NCBI RefSeq assembly: GCF_001439735.1
Contig: NZ_JYLN01000001.1
Coordinates: 496,001-560,000, forward strand
Direction: 5' to 3'
DNA length: 64,000 bases
Source of the DNA: Pseudomonas paralactis
Lineage (GTDB): Bacteria; Pseudomonadota; Gammaproteobacteria; Pseudomonadales; Pseudomonadaceae
Position 1 is the first letter of the stretch; the number at the start of each line of letters is the position of its first letter. Both the position numbers and the translations under genes were made by a program. Positions 17,145 to 24,748 of the stretch are shown here, one piece after another. The notes below the pieces were generated by a model, which was given only the letters and a program-made list of their open reading frames with translations, was not told the DNA's origin and did no database searches.

Positions 17145-19322
17145 GTGCTTTCCCGTCTGTTTGCCCTGCCCTGCTACCTGCTGATCGCCCTGCTCACGCT
17201 GCTGCCGCTGTCATCCGCCCAAGCCGTCGGCTTGCCCGGGATGCTGGGCGGTTCCAGCAAGACCCAACCCCAGGCCGAAGTGCCCCTGGGGCAGTCGCTG
17301 GACGAGGTGATCAAGACCCTCGAAAACGACCAACAGCGTACCCAACTGCTGAGCGACCTGAAGAAGCTGCGCGCCGCCACGCAAAAGGCCCAACCCGCAG
17401 CCGAACAAGGTGTGCTCGGGCTGATCGGCAGTACGCTGTCGGGCTTTGAACAGCAGTTTTCCGGTGCCGACAGCCCGTTGGGGCGCTGGTCCAATGAAGT
17501 CGACCTGGCCAAGGACGAACTGGGCGCGCTGATGCTGCCGGCCAGCGAGTGGCTGCCGATCATCTTCGGCTTTGCCGTGATCCTGGCGGTGTGGAGCCTG
17601 CTGGCCGCCGCGCTGATCTGGCTCAGCCACCGGGTGCGTGAGCGCTTCGGCCTACCCGAAGAGTTACCGCAACACCCGCGCACCTGGGACATGCTGCGCT
17701 TTGCCCTGCGCAAGCTGGGCCCCTGGTTGATCGCCCTGGTGATCACGGTTTACCTGAGCTACGCCCTGCCTTCCTCCCTGGGCAAATCCTTGGCGATGGT
17801 GCTGGCCTATGCCCTGGTCGTGGGCACCTGTTTCTCGGCAATCTGCGTGATTGCCTTCTCCGTGCTCGACGGCCCGCACCGCCACCGCGCGCTGTATATC
17901 CTGCGCCACCAGGCGTTCCGCCCGCTGTGGTGGATCGGCAGTTTTGCCGCCTTCGGTGAAGCCTTGAGCGATCCGCGCCTGGTCGAGGCGCTTGGCCAAC
18001 ACCTGGCCCACACCGCCGCGACGGTCGCCAATGTAATGGCGGCGCTGTCCACCGGCGTGTTTATCCTGCGTTTCCGCCGACCGATTGCGCATTTGATCCG
18101 CAACCAGCCGCTGTCGCGCCGCCTGACCCGCCGCGCCCTCACCGACACCCTGTCGATCATCGGCACCTTCTGGTACATCCCGGCTCTGCTGCTGGTGGGC
18201 ATCTCACTGTTCGCCACCTTCCTGTCGGCCGGCGACACCAGCACCGCCCTGCGCCAGTCGCTGCTGTGCACGGTGTTGCTGGTGTTGTGCATGGTGATCA
18301 ACGGCCTGGTGCGCCGCCACGCTCTCAAGCCGCAACGCGGGCACAAACGCCACGCGCTGTACTCCGAACGGCTCAAAGGCTTTGTCTACACCCTGGTGCA
18401 CCTGGTGGTGTGGCTGGTGTTTATCGAATTGGGGCTGCGGGTCTGGGGCCTGTCGATGATTCGCTTTACCGAAGGTGAAGGTCATGAAATAGCCGTGAAG
18501 CTGTTCGGCCTCGGTGGGACCTTGTTGTTTGCCTGGCTGATCTGGATCCTCAGCGACACCGCGATTCACCACGCCCTGACCCGCTCGCGCAAAGGCCTGG
18601 CCAACGCGCGTGCGCAAACCATGATGCCGCTGATCCGCAACGTGCTGTTCGTGACCATCTTCATCATCGCCGCCATCGTGGCGCTGGCGAACATGGGCAT
18701 GAACGTCACGCCGCTGCTGGCCGGTGCGGGTGTGATCGGTATCGCCATCGGTTTTGGTGCGCAATCGCTGGTAGCCGACTTGATCACCGGCTTGTTCATC
18801 ATCATCGAAGACTCCCTGGCCATCGACGACTACGTGGACGTCGGCGGCCACCTCGGCACGGTGGAAGGCCTGACCATCCGCACCGTGCGCCTGCGCGATA
18901 TCGACGGCATTGTGCACACCATCCCGTTCAGTGAAATCAAGAGCATCAAGAACTACTCCCGGGAGTTCGGCTACGCGATCTTCCGGGTGGCGATCCCCTA
19001 CAACATGGAAATCGACGACGCGATCAAGCTAATGCGCGATGTCGGCCACGCCATGCGCAACGACCCATTGCAGCGCCGCAACATTTGGTCGCCGCTGGAG
19101 ATCCAGGGCGTGGAAAGCTTCGAATCCGGCAGCGCAATCCTGCGCGCACGCTTCAAGACCGCGCCGATCAAACAATGGGAAGTCTCACGAGCGTTCAACC
19201 TCTCGCTCAAGCGCCACCTGGATGAAGCCGGACTCGACCTGGCAACGCCGCGCTTGAGTGTGCAGGTCGTGACGGCAGGCAGCGTGCAGGAAAAGGACCC
19301 GCAACCCAACACAACGCTGTAG
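17145..19322 (+). CDS. Large mechanosensitive ion channel, MscS family (YbiO-like)
   Basis: The 725-residue inner-membrane protein starts with GTG at 17145 and has a signal-like N-terminus (about 1-27). A periplasmic region with a heptad-like segment (about 50-85) follows, then some ten membrane helices. The MscS pore and upper beta domain is GAGVIGIAIGFGAQ and DLITGLFIIIEDSLAIDDYV (near 527-560), with the usual VEGLTIRTVRLRDIDG and IPFSEIKSIKNYSR segments behind it. It would open under hypo-osmotic stress to release solutes. The extra helices and size match YbiO-type rather than minimal MscS channels. Confidence 0.9.
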   Translation: MLSRLFALPCYLLIALLTLLPLSSAQAVGLPGMLGGSSKTQPQAEVPLGQSLDEVIKTLENDQQRTQLLSDLKKLRAATQKAQPAAEQGVLGLIGSTLSGFEQQFSGADSPLGRWSNEVDLAKDELGALMLPASEWLPIIFGFAVILAVWSLLAAALIWLSHRVRERFGLPEELPQHPRTWDMLRFALRKLGPWLIALVITVYLSYALPSSLGKSLAMVLAYALVVGTCFSAICVIAFSVLDGPHRHRALYILRHQAFRPLWWIGSFAAFGEALSDPRLVEALGQHLAHTAATVANVMAALSTGVFILRFRRPIAHLIRNQPLSRRLTRRALTDTLSIIGTFWYIPALLLVGISLFATFLSAGDTSTALRQSLLCTVLLVLCMVINGLVRRHALKPQRGHKRHALYSERLKGFVYTLVHLVVWLVFIELGLRVWGLSMIRFTEGEGHEIAVKLFGLGGTLLFAWLIWILSDTAIHHALTRSRKGLANARAQTMMPLIRNVLFVTIFIIAAIVALANMGMNVTPLLAGAGVIGIAIGFGAQSLVADLITGLFIIIEDSLAIDDYVDVGGHLGTVEGLTIRTVRLRDIDGIVHTIPFSEIKSIKNYSREFGYAIFRVAIPYNMEIDDAIKLMRDVGHAMRNDPLQRRNIWSPLEIQGVESFESGSAILRARFKTAPIKQWEVSRAFNLSLKRHLDEAGLDLATPRLSVQVVTAGSVQEKDPQPNTTL

Positions 19323-19330
19323 CCCCACCG

Positions 19331-19380
19331 GTAATTACGATACGAAGCGAGCCGCTCTTGATCTGCTTTTGATCTTGGGC
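19331..19380. repeat. Dispersed repeat, copy 1 (short)
   Basis: The segment gcgagccgctcttgatctgc plus the following ttttgatctt recurs at 45619-45680 with a small internal duplication (cttgctcttgatc). Only the first 50 bases of the element are present here; then it passes into a single REP of the GGGGGCAAGCCCCC type at 19391-19422. Confidence 0.75.
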
Positions 19381-19390
19381 GGCTCGGCAG

Positions 19391-19422
19391 GACGCCATCG
19401 GGGGCAAGCCCCCTCCCACATT
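19391..19422. repeat. Single REP, 'GGGGGCAAGCCCCCTCCCAC' type
   Basis: This is one isolated copy of a third REP type, just before the end of the mbtH gene on the other strand. No inverted partner lies nearby. Confidence 0.75.
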
Positions 19423-19436
19423 GGCTCAATGGTGAA

Positions 19437-19661
19437 TCAGTTAGTCAGTGCGGCGCCGTCCATCTTCTGGCGCAAGCTCAACGGCCGCATATCCGTCCAC
19501 ACTTCCTCGATATAGGCCAGGCACTCCTTCTTCATCCCGCTCTTGCCCACAGTACGCCAACCCTCCGGCACAGCCTTATAGTCAGGCCAGATCGAATACT
19601 GCTCTTCATGGTTGACCACTACCTGAAACAGGATATCGTCGCGGTCAAATACTGAGGTCAT
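19437..19661 (-). CDS. MbtH-like NRPS accessory protein
   Basis: The 74-residue protein shows the MbtH signature: [19 protein letters not shown] and [10 protein letters not shown]. These proteins bind adenylation domains of non-ribosomal peptide synthetases and aid their folding or activity; here the partners should be PvdL and the other pyoverdine synthetases. It lies 82 bases downstream of pvdH on the same strand. The ATG at 19661 is preceded by GGAGAACAGC. A variant PvdS-type box overlaps the end of pvdH upstream. Confidence 0.95.
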   Translation of the reverse strand: MTSVFDRDDILFQVVVNHEEQYSIWPDYKAVPEGWRTVGKSGMKKECLAYIEEVWTDMRPLSLRQKMDGAALTN

Positions 19662-19722
19662 TGCTGTTCTCCATCGCTCAAAGGCTGGCTGCGCACCACG
19701 CGCAGCGCTGATATCTGTAAAA

Positions 19723-19746
19723 ACGTACCAGGCATCGAAAAAATTA
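19723..19746 (-). promoter_or_regulatory. Variant PvdS (IS) box upstream of mbtH
   Basis: On the minus strand TAATT, 16 bases and CGT are found, where the PvdS consensus is TAAAT-N16/17-CGT. It overlaps the pvdH stop codon and ends about 60 bases before the mbtH start. One mismatch makes it a weak call. Confidence 0.35.
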
Positions 19747-21141
19747 GACGCCGGCCACCGCCGCTGCCAAAGCGCGCCCGAAGATCTCGGCCACCTGGTC
19801 GACTTCCGCCGCGGTAATCACCAGCGGCGGCAGAAAACGAACCACGCCGCCATGGCGCCCGCCCATCTCCAGGATCAACCCGCGCTTGAGGCACTCACGC
19901 TGCACCAGCGGTGCCAACAGGCGATGCACCGGCGGGTGACCCTGGCTATCTAGCGGGCCCGTCGGATCCACCAGTTCCACCCCCAGCATCAGCCCACGGC
20001 CCCGGATATCTCCCAACTGCGGGAAGTCGCGCTGCAGGATGCGCAGGTGCTCACACAGGCGCTCGCCCATGGCCGCCGCATGACCGGCCAGGTCGTGATC
20101 CTTGAGGTAGCGCATCACTGCCGAACCTGCCGCCATTGCCATCTGGTTGCCGCGGAACGTCCCGGCATGGGCGCCTGGCAGCCAGGTGTCGAGCCAGTCG
20201 CGATACACCACTACCGCCAGCGGCAGGCTGCCGCCAATGGCCTTGGACATCACCACCACATCCGGAATGATGCCGGCGTGTTCGAAGGCAAACATCTTGC
20301 CGGTGCGCCCAAAGCCGCTCTGAATTTCATCGACGATCAGCGCCACTCCCGCTTGCGCGGTGATACGCCTTAAGCCACGCAGCCAGTCGAGGTCGGCAGG
20401 GATCACGCCGCCCTCTCCCTGAATCACTTCAACAATCACCGCCGCCGGCAGCACTACCCCGGCTTCGGGATCGCTGAGCAGGTTTTCCAGGTAATGCAGG
20501 TTGGCCCGCACACCTTGGGCGCCGCCCAGTCCGAACGGGCAACGGTAGTCATACGGAAACGGCAGGAACTGCACGCCATTGCCCAGCAACGCCCCCAGCG
20601 GTTTCTTCGGCCCCAGGCTGCCCATCAGGCTCAACGCGCCCTGGCTCATGCCGTGGTAAGCCCCCTGGAACGACAGCACAGTGCTGCGCCCGGTGGCGGT
20701 GCGCACCAGCTTCAATGCAGCCTCCACCGCATCGGTGCCGGTGGGGCCGCAGAACTGGATTTTCGCTTCCCGCGCCAACTCCGACGGCAACAAGCCGAAC
20801 AGGTCCTGCACGAACTGATCCTTGACCGGCGTGGTCAGGTCCAGGGTGTGCAGCGGCAGCTCATCGCTCAGCACCTGCTGGATGGCCTGGATCACCACCG
20901 GGTGGTTATGCCCCAGCGCCAGGGTGCCGGCGCCGGCCAGGCAGTCGATGAAACGACGCCCTTCGACGTCCTCCACATACAGGCCCTTGGCGCGCTTGAG
21001 CGCCAGGGGGATACGCCGCGGGTAGCTGCGGGCGTTGGACTCCTGCTGGCGCTGGCGGGCCAGCAGCGGACTTTCGTCGAACTGGTAGAGCGTTTCCGCA
21101 GGCGCCAGGGCGTCTTCGATACGGCTGGTAGCGACTGACAT
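19744..21141 (-). CDS. pvdH: L-2,4-diaminobutyrate:2-oxoglutarate aminotransferase
   Basis: The 465-residue class III PLP aminotransferase makes L-2,4-diaminobutyrate, which PvdL activates for the pyoverdine chromophore. [15 protein letters not shown] binds the cofactor phosphate, [13 protein letters not shown] holds the conserved Asp, and [14 protein letters not shown] contains the Schiff-base Lys. The ATG at 21141 ([14 protein letters not shown]) follows GAGGGATCGAGAG; an ATG-like start 11 codons upstream is less likely. A consensus PvdS promoter lies about 92 bases upstream, so the gene should be induced by iron starvation. mbtH follows. Confidence 0.94.
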   Translation of the reverse strand: MSVATSRIEDALAPAETLYQFDESPLLARQRQQESNARSYPRRIPLALKRAKGLYVEDVEGRRFIDCLAGAGTLALGHNHPVVIQAIQQVLSDELPLHTLDLTTPVKDQFVQDLFGLLPSELAREAKIQFCGPTGTDAVEAALKLVRTATGRSTVLSFQGAYHGMSQGALSLMGSLGPKKPLGALLGNGVQFLPFPYDYRCPFGLGGAQGVRANLHYLENLLSDPEAGVVLPAAVIVEVIQGEGGVIPADLDWLRGLRRITAQAGVALIVDEIQSGFGRTGKMFAFEHAGIIPDVVVMSKAIGGSLPLAVVVYRDWLDTWLPGAHAGTFRGNQMAMAAGSAVMRYLKDHDLAGHAAAMGERLCEHLRILQRDFPQLGDIRGRGLMLGVELVDPTGPLDSQGHPPVHRLLAPLVQRECLKRGLILEMGGRHGGVVRFLPPLVITAAEVDQVAEIFGRALAAAVAGV

Positions 21142-21232
21142 CTCTCGATCCCTCAATACGCTGATGATGACCAAACTGCCGATCCGTTGGCGGCTGGCCC
21201 AAGGGCATGCGCACGGATTTCCTGTTGTGGAA

Positions 21233-21256
21233 ACGCATCAGCGGGAAAAGGATTTA
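21233..21256 (-). promoter_or_regulatory. PvdS (iron-starvation) promoter of pvdH
   Basis: On the minus strand CTAAATCC, then CGT with exactly 16 bases between TAAAT and CGT, match the IS-box consensus. It lies about 92 bases before the pvdH ATG. Confidence 0.85.
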
Positions 21257-21294
21257 GGGGACAAGGGCTGTTAACTGATGAATGAAGATCCAAT

Positions 21295-21394
21295 TGTAGG
21301 AGCGAGCTTGCTCGCGAAAAACTCCCCGGCGCCGCGTTTATCCAGAAAGCCCGCGGTATCGTTGACGTTTTTCGCGAGCAAGCTCGCTCCTACC
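21295..21394. repeat. REPIN, 'GAGCGAGCTTGCTCGCGA' type
   Basis: Inverted copies of taggagcgagcttgctcgcg, about 50 bases apart, lie between the pvdH promoter and the end of the amidase gene. Confidence 0.9.
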
Positions 21395-21412
21395 TTTGAA
21401 CAGTGCTCGGTA

Positions 21413-22180
21413 TTAAATCCCGCGGTATTTTTCGTTCAGGGCATACAAGATCGCGCAGGTCTCTGCATCCAGGAACCCGCAATAATCCCTGGCCCGAAAG
21501 TGCATCTGGAACGCTCGGGTGCGCTGTTCAAAAGCCCGGCGATTCTGCGCCGGCTTATAGCCGTAGCGCTGAAACGCCCGCTCCACCTCGACCTCTGGCG
21601 GCAAAGCGACGCAAAAGCGGCGCTGGTACATTGCGCGTGCTGGCTCATCAAACCAGGCCCCAATCCCGGCCTCATGCAGAACACGCCAGGGCAGCCGAGG
21701 CCCCGGGTCGCTCTTGCGCCAATAGGCCACATCCGAATGCCCGAGCAGGTCAGTCGGGCCGACCTGCGGATAACGAGCAAGCACGTCGCGAACCAACGCA
21801 ATCAGCACGTCGATCTGTGCTTCGGGGTATTCGGGAAAGGTAAATACCCCGGCGTCATACCGCGCCAGGTTGACGATTTCAACGCCAATCGAGCGGCTAT
21901 TGAGGTCGTCTCTCCCCGCCCAATGGCTTACCCCCGCGTGCCAGGCGCGCTTGTCTTCATCCACCAGGCGAAACACGCGCAGCTCTTCATAACCCGCGGC
22001 GCGGTAGCTGGGTTCATCGGGATCGGGCAGTAGATAGTGGGCGCTGACGCCGTGGTGCGTGAGGGTACGCAGGGACGACGCAAAAGGCGCCGCGGTGTAA
22101 TGCAGAACAACCTGCTGCACGGGCTCGCCCGCGCGCTCATTGAAATCCCTGGCAGGGAAACTGGTGTCGATAACCAACAT
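21413..22180 (-). CDS. N-acetylmuramoyl-L-alanine amidase, AmiD/AmpDh type
   Basis: The 255-residue protein is a zinc amidase_2 enzyme cleaving the lactyl-L-Ala bond of peptidoglycan or its anhydro fragments. VVLHYTAAP supplies one zinc His, RSIGVEIVN the catalytic Glu, and LGHSDVAYWRKSDPG the second His and zinc Asp. The last 70 residues resemble a peptidoglycan-binding helical domain, as in AmiD and AmpDh2/AmpDh3. The ATG at 22180 has AAAGGACGG ahead of it; longer starts have none. No signal peptide is visible, so location is uncertain. It is not known as a pyoverdine gene. Confidence 0.87.
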   Translation of the reverse strand: MLVIDTSFPARDFNERAGEPVQQVVLHYTAAPFASSLRTLTHHGVSAHYLLPDPDEPSYRAAGYEELRVFRLVDEDKRAWHAGVSHWAGRDDLNSRSIGVEIVNLARYDAGVFTFPEYPEAQIDVLIALVRDVLARYPQVGPTDLLGHSDVAYWRKSDPGPRLPWRVLHEAGIGAWFDEPARAMYQRRFCVALPPEVEVERAFQRYGYKPAQNRRAFEQRTRAFQMHFRARDYCGFLDAETCAILYALNEKYRGI

Positions 22181-22303
22181 AAGAACCGTCCTTTTCATTT
22201 CAGGCCGAATCATTCGGCCCGTTCAAGCGCAAAAAAATTACCGCCATCCTGAAGGGTTGAATGTCAGGCGGGCGGTAATTACTTGGCACATGAAAAGCAA
22301 GGT

Positions 22304-23623
22304 TCAGCGGCGCAGCGGCATACCCAGCTCAACCCGCAAGCCGTCCGGCTGGCTGTCGAACGTCAGCGAGCAGGCGCAGCGCTGCACAATCGCCTGGACG
22401 ATCGCCAGGCCCAGGCCGCAGCCTTCGCTGTTGCCATTACGCCAGAAGCGCTGGGTAAGGTATTGCAGGTCTTCACTGGAGATCTGCTTGCCATGGTCAC
22501 GCACGCGAAACACCACGTGATCAGCGTGGCTGGACACGTTCAGTTCCACGCGGCTATCGGCCGGGGTATGGCGCAAGGCGTTATCCAATAGATTACGCAA
22601 GGCCGCGACGGCCAGGCCCACGGGCATTTCCAGCGGTGTACCGGCTAGATCATCGGCCAACACCAGGTCGATCCGACGATTATCACCGGCGTTGGCGTCC
22701 TGGATCGCCAACCGGGCGACTTCTTCGGCACTGGACTGCAAACCATCGTCAAATGACAAGCTGCCTTCCACCCGCGCCAGCAACAACAATTGCTCCAGGG
22801 TGCGATGCAAGCGATCGGCGCCCTCCTCGGCGTGCGCCAGGGACTGGTCGCGCGCCGCGCCTTCGGTCATACGCGCCACTTGCAGGTGGGTCTTGATGGC
22901 CGTCAGCGGGCTGCGCAGTTCATGGGCGGCGTCACCGGTCAGGCGGCGCTCACGCTCGATGGTCTTGGCAATGCGCTGCAACAGTTGGTTCTGGGTGTCG
23001 AGCAACGGCTTGAGCTCGCTGGGCAACGGGTGAATCTGCAAGGGTTCAAGAGAGTCGGCGCTGCGGCGCATCAAGGCATCACGCATACGATTGAGCGGCA
23101 CCAGGCTTTGACCAATGCCCAGCCACAACAGGCACAGGCAACCGAGCAACGCGACGCCGACCGGTACCGAAGCCGCCAGCAGGATCGACAGGTTAAGCGC
23201 TTCACGCTCCACTTGACGATCGGCGGTAGTAATCAGCAGGTCGCCCCGAGACAGGGTGAAACTGCGCCAACCCACGCCGTCGATCATCTGGTCGCGAAAG
23301 CCGCTGCGGCGCGACTCCAGCCCTTCATCCGGGGTGGTGTGGCTGCGGGCCAGGATCTCGCCGCGCAAGGAACTGACCTGACAGGCCATGCCCCCCGGCA
23401 CATTCAACTGTTCGGTGCGCAAATGCGCGCCGCCGCTGACGCTGGCCAACCCCGGCATCTGCTCGGTGAGCCCAGCCACCATACGCGCTGAGGCCACCAG
23501 GCGCTGGTCGAGGGAAAACATCATCTGGTTACGCAAATCGTTGAGCATCCAGGCGGCCGCCAGCACCCAGATCAGCACAAAAGCGGCGCCCAGCTTGAAT
23601 GTCAGGCGCAGGCGCAAGCTCAT
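22304..23623 (-). CDS. Sensor histidine kinase, QseC/PmrB-like
   Basis: The 439-residue inner-membrane kinase has a first membrane segment near residues 8-28, a periplasmic sensor of about 115 residues, a second segment near 144-170 and a short HAMP-like linker. The phospho-acceptor His234 sits in AAHELRSPLTAIK, and NLLDNALRHTP (N box) and GCGLGLAIV (G box) form the ATPase part. The ATG overlaps the regulator's stop by one base (TGATG); a GTG one codon upstream would overlap by four. The pair faces a dsbD2-tlpA-dsbG operon, as in P. aeruginosa PA2476-PA2480, so the signal may be periplasmic thiol redox state or metal. Confidence 0.9.
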   Translation of the reverse strand: MSLRLRLTFKLGAAFVLIWVLAAAWMLNDLRNQMMFSLDQRLVASARMVAGLTEQMPGLASVSGGAHLRTEQLNVPGGMACQVSSLRGEILARSHTTPDEGLESRRSGFRDQMIDGVGWRSFTLSRGDLLITTADRQVEREALNLSILLAASVPVGVALLGCLCLLWLGIGQSLVPLNRMRDALMRRSADSLEPLQIHPLPSELKPLLDTQNQLLQRIAKTIERERRLTGDAAHELRSPLTAIKTHLQVARMTEGAARDQSLAHAEEGADRLHRTLEQLLLLARVEGSLSFDDGLQSSAEEVARLAIQDANAGDNRRIDLVLADDLAGTPLEMPVGLAVAALRNLLDNALRHTPADSRVELNVSSHADHVVFRVRDHGKQISSEDLQYLTQRFWRNGNSEGCGLGLAIVQAIVQRCACSLTFDSQPDGLRVELGMPLRR

Positions 23624-24303
23624 CACTGAGTGTTTTCTCCAGCATCAGCCGGGCCCAGGCGATAGCCCAGGCCCCTGACGGTCTCGACGATGCCATTGCC
23701 CAACTTGCGCCGCAGGTGATGGATATGCACGTTGAGCGCGTTGCTTTCCAGCTCATCGCTGAACCCGTAGACGCTGTCCTTGAGCTGCTCGCTGGACAAC
23801 ACGCGGCCCTTGTTGTGCAGCAGCGCCTGCAACAGCGCTTGCTCACGACGGGACAGGTCCACCGGCTCGCCGCCCAGGAAGGTCTCGCGGCTGCTGGGGT
23901 CGTAGGCCAGGCGGCCGTGTTCGATCAGGTTGACGCTGCGCCCCGCCACTCGGCGCAACAGGGTTTGCAGGCGAGCGGCGAGTTCGCGCAGGTCGAAGGG
24001 CTTGAGCAGGTAGTCATCGGCGCCAGCTTGCAGGCCGTCGACGCGGTTGGTTACCGAGTCTCGTGCGGTAAGGATCAGCACGGGAATTTCCAGGCCCTGG
24101 CTGCGCTGTTGTTGCAGCAGCTTGAGGCCATCTTCGTCAGGCAGGCCGAGATCGAGCACCATGATGTCGAACGCCGCGGCCTTGAGCATCGCCCTGGCGG
24201 CTGCGGCCGTGGCCACGCGCTCGACCGTAAAGCCCTGGGCACCGAGGCCGGCCACGATACCGCTGGCGATCAGTTCGTCGTCTTCACAGACCAGTACGTG
24301 CAT
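23623..24303 (-). CDS. OmpR-family response regulator
   Basis: The 226-residue protein has a receiver domain with the acidic pair in CEDDE, phospho-acceptor Asp51 in MVLDLGLPDEDG and the conserved Lys in LLKPFDLREL. A winged-helix DNA-binding domain with ALNVHIHHLRRKLG and VRGLGYRL follows. It is translated together with the kinase downstream. A tandem GTTAAT-N5-GTTAAT repeat next to dsbD2 is a likely binding site, since PmrA/QseB-type regulators use such hexamers. A folded 275-bp element separates this gene from that site. Confidence 0.93.
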   Translation of the reverse strand: MHVLVCEDDELIASGIVAGLGAQGFTVERVATAAAARAMLKAAAFDIMVLDLGLPDEDGLKLLQQQRSQGLEIPVLILTARDSVTNRVDGLQAGADDYLLKPFDLRELAARLQTLLRRVAGRSVNLIEHGRLAYDPSSRETFLGGEPVDLSRREQALLQALLHNKGRVLSSEQLKDSVYGFSDELESNALNVHIHHLRRKLGNGIVETVRGLGYRLGPADAGENTQ

Positions 24304-24398
24304 GCTGAACCCTTCATGAAAGATGGGGTGATTAGAAAAGGGGCAGATTAAGCGCGCATTATGCCGCTAAAGTTCGCAACATCAGATTATCCCTACAC

Positions 24399-24673
24399 TC
24401 TAGGGGGCGTTCTCAATTAGTTTCCCCGTCGCGCCGGGTCTGCTGTTGTGCAGGGCAAGGCGCGAGAAGCGTGGTTTGGTCATTCCAAATAAGCTTCGAG
24501 CAACGCAGCCCTGCACAACAGCAGGCCCGGCCCTTCGGGTTGTCGCCTTAAAGCGGGCCAGCCTGCGTTGCAGGCCTTGGAAAGGGAACAACCATTCCCT
24601 GCGGCCTGCGCCTTGCCTGGCCCGCTTTAAGGCGACAACGCGGCGGGGAAACTAATTGAGAACGCCCCCTAGA
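24399..24673. mobile_element. 275-bp MITE-like element with 30-bp terminal inverted repeats
   Basis: The ends (24399-24428 and 24644-24673) are perfect 30-base inverted repeats beginning TCTAGGGGGCGTTCTCAATT. Inside are two more long stems: 24433-24456 with 24508-24531 (24 bp, one G-T mismatch), and 24539-24560 with 24618-24639 (22 bp, perfect). The second loop contains further short stems. It has no coding capacity. CTAG at both ends would fit TA duplication in a CTAG target, as IS630-type elements make, but the family is not identified. It sits in the promoter region between the regulator and dsbD2. Confidence 0.75.
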
Positions 24674-24681
24674 ATAGCGTC

Positions 24682-24703
24682 CGGTTAATCATCGGTTAAT
24701 CAA
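24682..24703 (+). promoter_or_regulatory. Tandem response-regulator box upstream of dsbD2
   Basis: CGGTTAATCAT is repeated at once as CGGTTAATCAA, giving GTTAAT-N5-GTTAAT with an 11-base period. This is the layout bound by PmrA/QseB-type OmpR regulators, and such a regulator is encoded just across the folded element. It lies 46 bases before the dsbD2 ATG. Confidence 0.6.
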
Positions 24704-24748
24704 CGCCACACATTGTGTGCCTCACTTGCATCGAACTAAGGCTTGACC

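Noticed and set aside
24433..24640. Small open frames inside the 275-bp element
   Set aside because: They are 63-69 codons, overlap the stems and have no transposase features.
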